Part shown: piece by piece, positions 15,623 to 27,600 of the stretch
How the letters are laid out: each line of letters starts with the position of its first letter
Position numbering within the stretch: the first letter of the stretch is position 1
NCBI GenBank assembly: GCA_003640385.1
Contig: RCAB01000434.1
Coordinates: 1 to 53,119 of the forward strand
Origin: Setaria digitata
Taxonomy: Eukaryota > Nematoda > Chromadorea > Rhabditida > Setariidae
DNA: 53,119 nt
Direction: 5' to 3'
Program-made: the position numbers and the translations under genes
The notes under the pieces: generated by a model
The model's input: only the letters and a program-made list of their open reading frames with translations
Databases searched by the model: none
What the model was told of the DNA's origin: nothing

Positions 15623-18600
15623 AAAAAAGAGAAACTGATGCAAACATGATTAGATCGTAAATTATCAGAAAAATTAAGAAAAAAAATTATCATATTTTAT
15701 CAAAGCGTGCAATGAATTTTGAATTTTCAAATAGAAAGCTATATATGCAAATAATTTTAGTTACTTTAGGCAAAAATTTAACCTTGAAGTGATACTTGAA
15801 ATTTGCATTTATTTCGATTTGATGCACTATCAGTTGCGGTAACTTCAACGGTAACATGTGAACTAAGAGTAAGTAAAGCTTCAGTTGGCTCAAATGTTAT
15901 ATCCGTAATATTTGAGGTATCCTGGATTACCATCTGTACTGTACTCTCATTAAATGTAATTAATTTTTCAAATTCTCCTTCATCAGCTGGAATAACATAT
16001 GAATCGGGACATTTCATTACCGGTGGTTGTGTATCTGAAATAATGTGAATAATATTTCTTTCTTTATTACGTAATTTATTATTAATTAAATTTTAGTAAA
16101 GTCTAAAAGTACTCTTTGCCTTAAGACGACCAATATCAAAATTCCACCAAATTAAAATATGACTTTTTTTTTTTTCAAAATGAAAATATCAGAAATGTTA
16201 GAAAAGAAATAATACTAATTTACTTCTACCATGTATTTTATTTTATTTTTTTTTTCATTTTTTTACAAATAATTTGGCTATAAATTTATTTTTGCAAAAT
16301 TTAGTTTACTGAAATAGAACTTTTTAGAAAGATAAAAAGTAATAATCAGCAAAAAAAAGAAACAATACCGGGTATACGAAGTTGTACAGTACATTCTGCT
16401 GTATTACCAGCATCATCAAAAGCAGTGTAAACGACATCCATATCATGTGAAATCAATTTTGGTGGTTCAAAAGCATCCGGTATTACACGGATGTATGCTA
16501 CGGATCCGGAATTATCAGCTGCAGTCGGTATTTCATAAGTGGCCGGTAAAAGTTGTCCATTATCATCCGTTAAAATATAAACCGGATTTGTTGGACAATT
16601 ATGGAATGTTGGTGGTTCGCTATCAACACATTGTGGTACAGATGCATTCCAGCCAACCTGTATTCAAAAAATGATAAGTTAGCGAGAAATTTGAAAAAAA
16701 AAAGAAAAAAAAGGAAAATCAACAACAACAAAATAAAAATTGGTACTGTTTAAAAATTTTTTTTTTCCTTAATATAATAGCATATTGTTTAAATTCCTTT
16801 TTTTTTTTTTCATTGAAAAAATAAAAATAGAACCTGTAAATGAGAGGGAATTTCATGCGCAACCGAAAGTGGTGCTAAGCAACCTTGCATATCAAAGCGG
16901 ATACAAGGATTCTGTTCATATTCGGTAACACCGAGAAGAATATAACGTGCTCGCAGAGGTGGATTTAACTCAAATTGATGCATAGCATTATGATTTCCGG
17001 ACGGTGTTTCAAATTCCTGAAAAAAAAACTAGAACATGGAATATATCAAATCATAGCTGCAAAATTTTTCAATGAATTTCTAATTAATGATTAATGACTA
17101 AACACTATTTCACGGAAACATATTATGAATTTTTTAATATGGGAAAGAGAAAAAAACGAGAAGAACTAGACATAAACATACAATTGGATACGTATCATAA
17201 TTTTGACTATATTGAACTTTATAGAATAATTGCATTTTGGTAATATGACCACGTAAATGGCCACTACCAGCAACGCCAGCCATACGTAAAGTTGTTAATG
17301 TATAGATGCGCTGTAAATCAACAGAAAGAAAGATGAAAGCATCTTTAGAGCCACACCATCCAGTAGATGATAATCGAGCCTGAAATTAGGATTGGTACAA
17401 AATTAGAGCATGAATGATCGATAGAAAGTTGTGATCTTCCAGAATATGGGAAATTTTTATCAGTATGAAACTTTTTTCTTTCTTTCCACATTATGAAACA
17501 ACAAGAAATTACCTTATGAGGTTCATAACCCCAAGTAGTCGAATCAGAATTGTCGGCGAAAGCACCGTCCGGAATGAAACCGGATGAAATCCCAACATCT
17601 TCAGCTAAGACACAAGCTGTACCGAGCGTGCAATTAATTGTATCAGATGGAAATGGCTTATATCCGGCTCTGTTACAGCTAAATTTTGCCTGTGCACCCT
17701 CCTCGACCGATTCTAGCTGAACTTGACCATCATCCGGAAAACCGGGGTCAACGCAGACAGGTCCTAAATGACAAAAAATTGTTTTCCCGCAAATACTACT
17801 GATTACCTTAATTAAATTTGCTTTTTAAAATAAGCTCGCCTTCGCATCTCAAATCACCAAGATCCCAATTACCATCAACATTACATCGGATAGTCCGATC
17901 ATCATAACTCGATTTACCAATCAAACTATACGGTGGTCTACAACTGAATGTAAACGCTGATCCGACCTGTAAATTATTTTTAAAGTAAAATTTGAAATAT
18001 AAGAAACAGTATATAAAATTAAGTGGCAGCAACTTCTTAATAAATTAGTGAAAATTGCAAATCAAGTCATAATTTGAAATACAGATTTTATGAATCCAAA
18101 ATGAATATAAGCGAAAAAAAAAAGAAAAAAATCATTAATAAATTAAAATAATAACTAACTTTGTAAGAGTAATCATCTCCTTCATAAATCGCACCAGCAA
18201 GTGATGGTGGTGGACCACAATCCACCAAAGGACAATCAATATCCGGTCCTGATAACCAGTAATCCCGACCATCATCTTGTGGATCGTAAATGCACTGCCG
18301 AAAAGATGATAATAATGAGCTACTTGCTGAAATTGAATTGATTTCAGTATCAGAAATTTATATTAATGATATGACTAGAGCAAAGCATGAAAAATTATAT
18401 TAGTTAAAAACCACTACCTACCCATTAAACTATTTTTTTTTTTTAAATTGCTAAGAACAAGTAAAAATAACAATTAAAAATCTTTTTTTCTTCAGGGCAA
18501 TTTTACTGCCTAGTTTTTAGCAAATTTGAAGAAAATCCTGACCAGTCTGCAAAAAAAAAAGCCACATTAGAAATAAGTCTACAAGGATAGGATAGTTTGC

Positions 18601-21600
18601 ATAAATTAATTATAAAATATGAAGAGTGATACATGGAATGAATAATTTATACAAATTAATTATCAAATGGATTTCAATTTACCTGGTCTATTTTGTTGAC
18701 TACAGACAATGGATACGTTACGACCGTAAGCAATTGTACTATTTTCAGGTGCAACAAATAAACCGATTGCAGAATTATTACGTACGCCTTGGCATGTAGC
18801 TGCTACAATAGTCAACTATTATTTTAGAGCTAAATTTTACCGCATTTTGATTTCTATTCATTTAAAATGTCAGCTTTTTCTCTCTCATCTTCTGCAATCT
18901 CACATGAATTAAACAGCTAAAGCAATGCTATAATTATACAGTTTTGCAGCAATAAAATTAATGCTGTAAGACTGAAATAAACTTTTTTTTTTAATATTTC
19001 GAGAAATTATTTGAAAAAGGAAGTTAATCCGCTAAAACTAATTATCTTTTTTTTTTTTTTTTTTTTTTTTAAATCATACTATTAATTTTGTCATGAAAAA
19101 TGATAACTTACGAAGACATAATGGTGCCGTACCATTCCAGCTACCATCTTGCATACATTTCAAATGACTTGCACCCATCATCTAAGAATAATTTTTTTTT
19201 TCCTAATTTAAATGAGTTAAAATGAAAAATTTGCAAAAAAAAAAAAGAATTAACACTTACCTGATATGCAAAATCACATTGAAATTGAACAACCATCGGA
19301 TAATGGAATGTTTTTGCGGTAGAAAGAAGTAAGCCATTTTTTGGTGACGATAAATTAGCGCATATTCGTGGCACACATGTTTGATTGTATCGTACAACAT
19401 CTAATGCATTGAAGCCTGTTTCACCATCCTAAATTTATAAAATTTAATTATAGCCTCTTAGCAAGGTAAAAATTATCAAAGTGAGAGAAAAAAATAACTG
19501 TAATTAGTAGAATTAAGTCTTTTTAACAATGAAAATTTTAAAAAAAATAATAATAAAATTAAAATAAACCTTGATATGTACACCACCTTGTCCATCTTCG
19601 GTAAGTAAATCAAAACCAATTTCACATGCACAACGATATGATCCTTGTGAGTTGATGCAAATTTGTTCACAATTACCGTTATTTTGTTCACATTCATTTA
19701 CATCTTTAAACAATTGCTTATAAGCAACTTTTCCTTTTCACAAATAAAATTTGCTGGAATTTTCAAATTTATTTATTGCAATTAAGTTTTAGAACAAAAA
19801 ACAGAAAACAAAAGACAAACAGATAGACAGACTTACCAAAACAATTTGTTTTATGACAGCCAAGAATATCCAATTTCATGCATGCATTGCCAAAATATTC
19901 CTCAATTGTCAGTTCTAAGACACGAACTTCAATGGCTTGCGGTAAAACAAGCAATTCACCACCGACAATTGCCACATTTCGTGTCGTTAATTTCTGAAAA
20001 TTTTCCAAATTTTCTTAATTTCAGTCTAAAAAAAAAAAAACAAAAAACAATTTGGAATTCGAAGAAAAAGAGAGTTGAAAACAAAAAGAAAAAAAGTCAG
20101 TTTTTATGTGAGATTAAGTGTTAATATTTCCAAATTTTAATAGATTTTTTTTTTTGTAAATTATAAATAATCCAAAAAAAAGGATCTCAGATATTTGTAC
20201 AAAAAACTTTAACATTATGAGAAAACAAAAAAAAAAAAAAAAAATGCCGAAATAAAACTTCATTTTTGTCTATAAATAATCAGCTTATATTTATAATTAA
20301 TACTAGCCAAACTTACAGTAATATTGGCAGCCATAAATGGCGTCAATGGAACACCAGTACGATTGGAATATTTCAAACCGATAACGGTTGGATAAGCACC
20401 ATTTGCGGTTTTCTCAATACGTATTCGCTCGATAACTTTTGGTACCGCAAAAACAAATGTAATTTTTCGTTCAGAATCATCAGCATTTGCACACCAACCT
20501 ACAAAATCAATGATTAATATTCCTTTCAGGATTCTCTTGGAAATTCAAAATTCCAGTATCTATTTAGCAGTAAATTAGTAACGCGGAAATAAAATGAAAA
20601 TATTGCCAGATTTTTCATTTTATCAAATCAACAGGGTAGCATTCATTAGTTGATAGCTTAAAATTGGATAAAATAGGCAATATTAACTTAATGGATCTTC
20701 AAGAAGCCTTAACCAGAAAGGGGGGTTTTCTGCTATAGATAATATTGTTAATAGACTAAATAAGTAATTCAAATTTCATCACTATCACAAAATTGAATCT
20801 AAACTTAATGAAATATAGCTTTGCCCATTTTTTCTGTAGCATATGCCGTAAATTTTAATTTAATTACATAGTAATTTTTAAACCTAATCAAAACTTTTAA
20901 CTTCTAAAATTTACCAGTTATTGCATAATCTTTAGCACGAAAATCATCCATTTCGCTGCTTCCCTCTGCAGTTAATGAATTTAGAACAGAAGCTGTGCTA
21001 CATGCTGAAACAACAAAGTTCTTTTTCATCATTGTAATACAATGAGAAACTTCAGGGTTCTTATTTTTAATTACTTCAAAATATTAAAGATTAATTATAA
21101 ATTAAAACAGTCGTAATAAGGTTATTTAGTGTGATGATAAATGATAATAATAAATGGAAATAAATAATGAGAAATATTAATCTAGTAACAAATAACAATA
21201 AATAATAATAATGTAGTGATAATACCAAGTCTTACAAAGTTGTGGCTGAAATCCGGAAAGGCACTGGCAGTGATAACCACCGGGCATATTAATGCATTTT
21301 GTGCTTTGAATACTACAAATAGCTAATCCATCGGCACATTCATCAATATCTTGACATTCCGGAACATCACTAAGTGTTTGATTAGCTAGACATTTTAGCG
21401 AGTCTGCTCCTACTGTTCGGAAGCCTGGTTGACATTCCACTCGAGCTAAATCACCAAATTCAAATCGTTCACCCGTTACAACGGCACCATTAGCTATCAG
21501 TGGTACATGGATGCATGTTAATTCTGTAATAAAAATAACAAATTTAAATTTTCATATTAACTTAACAATTCACATTAGTTACAGCCAAAATTCAAACAAC

Positions 21601-24600
21601 TTTTAAAAAATCTTTTTTTTTCTTTAAATTTAGATTAAGAAAGAATTTGATTAATTGTGATTTGTATGAAAAAAAAAATTTAAAAAAAAAGAAATAATTT
21701 TAAAATTTTCCTAATCATTAATAAAAGTTAAATAAATGACCACTAATTATTTCATTTCAAATGTAATTCCTTTATGGAATTAAATAAATGTGGAAATTTA
21801 TCTAGATACTATATAGAAAACATTAATTAAGATTAGAAAATTATAACTTGATTTTTCTAACACTAAAATTATAAGCTCTTCTCACAGTTTCTATTTTTTT
21901 TTAAAAGAAATTTTTAACCTTTTTCATGATTAAAACTTTGTTTTCTATCGTATATAAAAATAAAATAAATTAAAAGCACTAATAAAATGATTGGACAAAC
22001 TTTTGCAATACGGTTGAGCGAATGACCATTCACCAGTGGAGAGACAAAGAAGTGTTGCAGCACCGATTCTTCGAAATCCAGCCATACATTCAAATCGAAA
22101 TACCGTACCGTAACCAGTACCGTCTCCAAATTCTAATATTCTTTCACCATTCAAAAATGGTGCCAATGCAGGGCATGTCATTGCTATAAATTTTTTAATT
22201 AATAAAATGAAGTTTGAAAAAAAAGCTTTTTATAGTCTATTATTTATAGTATTAAATTAAATTCTTTCAGAATAAAATAAGTACACTTTTCTATTTTTTA
22301 GTGTAAAATTTTTTCAGAAGAAAAAAAAATGGAATTATTTACAATTAAAAATAATAGAACTCGATAAACGTTAAAATTTAAAGCATTGTTTCTAAAATAG
22401 AGAAAAGAAAGTAATTAAAAAATACTGAAACTAGAAAGATTAAATGAATCAAACTTAAATGAGTATATAACCTACCTTTACATGATGGTGTAAGTGTCCA
22501 TCGTCCTTCATCTGTACAATAAATTTCTCCTGACTCTTTGGCACTTGAAAAATCAAAACCATCATAACAAGTATATTTTGCTGATCCACCGTAGGAAACA
22601 TTCGTTGCCGATGATGCAAATCCATTGGCTATTTGTGGAACAGCCGAACAATAAACCGCTATAATTATAATTTATTTATTTCTTACGATTCTTTCTTCTT
22701 TTCCGAAAAAGTTTGAAACTATCACAGGAATTCCTTTTTTTTTTCTTGTTAATAAAAAAGCAAAAAATCATTCAATAGTTTATATATTTGTACGTTGACA
22801 ATCAGGGATATGATCTTCGGTCCATTTTCCTCCAAGTTGACAAGTTATATCGAACATTTGTCCTCGTCCAGTGCGAAATTCATAACCACGTGGACATGAT
22901 GCTGTTACTTTTGTTCCAAATGCTGATGCTTTTGTTGATAATGATACAAGTTTTGGTGTTTGAAGTGGTGGGCAATCTGAAAAAAAAAAAGAAATATTCC
23001 AATCAATTAAAAAAAAAATTAATTTTTATTAAATTTTTCACAAATCTTTTCAGGATTACTTGTAGAGAAAGTAATATTCCATCCAAGACCACTCCTGATC
23101 GAATTAGTAGCAAAAACAATTTGAACAATTCCAGTTTGAGCAAAAATACTTTTCGGTGGTCGTGAAATGGCGGAAAAGCCATCACTTGGATGTAATGGTC
23201 GACCACCTTCAATTTCCTCAAACATCTGCAAATATTTTCTTAATTATTAATAATTAGTAAAAAAGAAGCGAATTTTAAACTTAACAAATTATGCTCAAAT
23301 AAAATTAAAACAAACCATTAAACGATCATCTTCAGCAACATCAAAACTATTGATAGCAAAAGCTGTCGGTTGTTCCGTATTACCATCAGGTAATTCTACC
23401 GTATAAACACATCGTTGAGAATTGGGATACGGTATACGAGTATAGCCAGGTGATGTTATAATTCCTTTATCTAATCGAATACGATTTGAGCATCCTAATA
23501 ATATTCAATATTAATTTCCGTAATTTTTTAAATAATTTGTAAAAAACTGATTTACAAAGAGGAAAATGAAGAAATAAATATCTTACCACGCTTATATGTA
23601 ATACTGAATCCACGTCCGCTACGAGCAAAATTTGAGTAAAAATAAATATATAGCTGTGATTGGGTTGAAATAATTAATTGAGGCTGTGAAAGAGTTCCGG
23701 TTAAACGTGCTAATATTGGTGCTAATGGTGTAGCACCGTCATAAATCTGTACAAAATCATTAACTTTTTCCAAATCAAGTTCTTCAATCTGAAAAAAGAA
23801 GAAGAAAAAAAACTTATTACAGATTAATATACATTTTGAAAATGCTTCCAGAAATATTTGTTCAGAATGCTTATTTTTTGATCCACCAAAAAATGCTGTT
23901 ACTTTTTCTTTCTTACCACAAAACATTCATTTCCTATTTTACGTAATAGCATCCTGTTTAATCAATTTATAAAATAATTTGCTTTTAGTTAATTGGAATT
24001 TTCTTTTTTTCTAACTCTTACATTTGCATTTTTAGTTATCAAATTTAATCCACAAAACTAGTCGTTAATTAAAAATAATTACTAATTAACAAACCTCAAG
24101 CGAAATGAGCTGTCCTGGATGAGCATCAATCTTCCAGACACATTCTACACCATTCGGATAGTTCTTAGGATAGTCTGGGCTACTAAATGTTTGTCCATAT
24201 GGTTGAGCTTTTAAAACTCCGCCACATGATACGCTTGCTACAAAGAGCGTGAGATGAAAAAAAAAGTCTGCATTAATTTTCTTTTTACTGTTTCCATCTT
24301 AATTCTTTTTTTTCAAATAATTATTTGACAAAGTTTGATAATCCAATAAAAATTGAAAAAATATGCAAAAATGATTACCGGCACGCCAATTTGCTTCAAA
24401 TCCACGTGCCTGAATTTGTGTGTCACTACTGAATCGCACCACCATTACATTGGTACTTGAAATTAATGTTTCAGGTTTTTTTGTTCCGGAAAGGATAGCC
24501 ATAACAACAGATGAATTTTCTGCTGGGCCACCATCCAAAATCGTAACAAAATCTTCATATTCTTCCGTTTCGAACACATCAAATGTTATCTGTGTAGAAT

Positions 24601-27600
24601 TTTAATAATAATTAATTTTTTTTTTCTTTTTTTTTTTTTTTTAATAATAATTAATTTTATTTAATTTTTTCTGTATCTTTTTTTTTTAGTTTATTACTGC
24701 AAAATGATTTCCCGTTTAAATTTCTTCTTGTAGAATGTCGAAAACTAATGACTTTATAATCGAAAATTTATAGTTTACTAAGAATTCCAAAATGCTATTT
24801 CTATTTTTTTTTCCCTTTCCTTTTTTAAATCTTTCTTGTCTGAAGTAAAAAGCCTTGGAAGCGTATAAATGATCTGAATGTTTTAGCATTATTAACAAAA
24901 AAAAAAAAAAAAAGGTTAATTTCTCAGAAGGTTATATTTGCTAGTTTAGAATTTTACTTCCATTTCTATGAAAATTTTATCCTAGAAATGAGTATCATCA
25001 TTATGAGCAAATTGATAGCAATAAATTTTACTAATTTTCAGACAATTCAATAAACTTCTAGTAATTTGTTCCATCAGGTGGAAAAAAAAAAAACTTATAA
25101 TTGCATAATCAAATGGATGCATTAGACGTTGCAGGAAACGGGAAATGTTGAATACGAGAAGGAAATTTATTTATTTATCTGACATACATGAATCCGAGAA
25201 TTGATTGGTCCTTCAATGACCCAACGACAATTTGCATTGGCATTATAAGGTGACGGGTAGTTCGGTGATTGTATTTTACCTGATTCACCTTTTTCATATT
25301 TCAAACATGCGATCACTTTCGGTGATGCTGGAACAAATTGTGTCCATTATCAATGTTGTTTATTATTGCAAAGAATTTAAAGCAAATTTTTCCTAATTAT
25401 AAATTATAAGTTAACTTTCCATAATACTCCAAAAAAAAAAAAGAAAATAATTTTGCTAATAATAATAATACACTGAACTTTTATTAAACCATTCTTACTA
25501 CTATTTTTCATTCATTGCTAGTTATTATTATTATATATTTACCACCAGTTGTGTTGCTATTACCAATCAACATCGTTAATTACTATTTACTTTCGATTAT
25601 TATTTGTTATTAATTATTATTACCAGTAGTTATTGTTATCATTAACTATTATTAGTAATTTTTATTATTAGTTATTATTACAATTATTACTGTTATTATA
25701 TACATGTATATATATTTGTTTATTTATTTATCAATATTTATATTTATATCTACATTTATGCTAATAGTTATGCAATATTTTCCCAAAAATGAAAAGAAAA
25801 TAAGGTAGGAAAAATGAAAAACTGCATCAGAAATCAAGGTTGCACGCTGAAATTTTGATTAATTTGATGGTTTTAAACTGTATGTGAAACAGGTAACAGT
25901 GAGAAATTTACCAGGACAGTTGAATTCATCACTATAATCACCGCAATCATTGACACCATCACAATGGGCTGAATGTGATATACATTTACCGTTTTGACAA
26001 AAAAATGAACCTAAAATAAGCTTTAATTAATGTAGCACTTATTTAAAAATTTTTTCTCTTCAAGTACAACTATCCTAATTAAAAAATTTCTAATACTTCT
26101 CTTCTTTTTTTTTTTTTTTTTGCAACTTTGAGGAAGCATTGTAGGAACTCTTTTTAAAAGCGTTGATGAGTTGTGTAGAATTTTTTTGTTTTCTGGTAAT
26201 ACGATCAGATAATTGGCACATTGATAATATGACTGATATTGATAATTTAAAAGGAGACAATGACATTAGTCTTTGCGACATTTCTATATTTTCAGATTAA
26301 ATTAGCTAAGATTTTATCATTACATTTACTTCCTTTATGAATATAAAAACCGATATTCTAATGCGCTCATTTTTTTTTTTTTTTNTCTTCACAAACTCCG
26401 CAACTTCACCAAATCTCTCGAAACTTCTTGAAACTTCGCAAATTCCACATTATTGCAGCTATGCAGAACCGCTGATCAGACTTTATTAAAGTATTAAATG
26501 TCAGACTACTGTGCTTTTGTTACCCTTTTATTATGGTATAAAATTTTTTTATTATGACATAAAATTTTTTTTTAGTTTATAAAATTTCAAAGTTTAATCT
26601 TTCGAATCTTTTTATTCTCAATTTTTTCACTAAAAAAAAAAAAAAAAAAACAATTTAATTACCCTAAAACTTTGAATATATTCTGCGCAAAACCAAGTCA
26701 TTTCGTAAAATAACTTTGTCTCATTCTTTTTTCTTTCTTCTCTTTTTTTTTTTTTTTCTACATCTTAAAATGTCCTTAACCATCACTAGCGAAAAGATAA
26801 AAGAAATTGATAAATAAATAATGAAATTTTCAAATGTCAAATAATTTGTATAAGAATGATGATGATGCTAATGATGGATGGTACTGATAATGTTGATAAT
26901 GTTAATGATAAAAGTTCCAAATTGCTCATGGCATTCTTTCATTGTTTTAATCGGTGATTGGTACAAGGAGCCACATTAACATTTAATGCCAAGGTCATTT
27001 AAAGTGCCCGCTATCTTTTCCACCTTATACCTTTCCTTCTTACCTTATCAATTCATCCGTTCCATCAACAAAATTTTCCATCTTTTCTTCATTTGTACTC
27101 ACATTATATCTTCCTCTGATTTAAATCATTCATCTCACTACTACAATATTGCTTACCTTTCATGCATGCAGGTAATGCACATACGAATGGTAGCAGTGCA
27201 TTGCACATTTCCAAACTCCATCGTAGTCCATCAATTGATGTGATGGACACCTATAAATAATAAAATTTATATATTTATGTTGAATGAACGATCATTTACA
27301 ATCTAAAATTATTTTAATTCCAACATTTAAAATGGTTAATTAATCCAATTCGATCATTTCATTTTATTAACAATTTCAAAATATGTTATTCATATCTAAC
27401 AATAATAATTTCTCTCAGAGCAAAGAAAATTTCTATCACCATATTTTAAGAAATACTTTTTTTTTTTTTTTAAATTACTATCACTTCATTTCCTCTCATT
27501 TCTTTTTCTTTCCATGTTTTTCTCTCCCACCCTTTCGTTTCAATTTCATTTCAAATTTTAGGTTAGTATAGATTTTGGAAAATTTCTAATTTTTCTTTTT

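Noticed and set aside
22788..23165. Plus-strand 125-codon open frame
   Set aside because: It overlaps sushi and CUB exons on the opposite strand and has no domain of its own.
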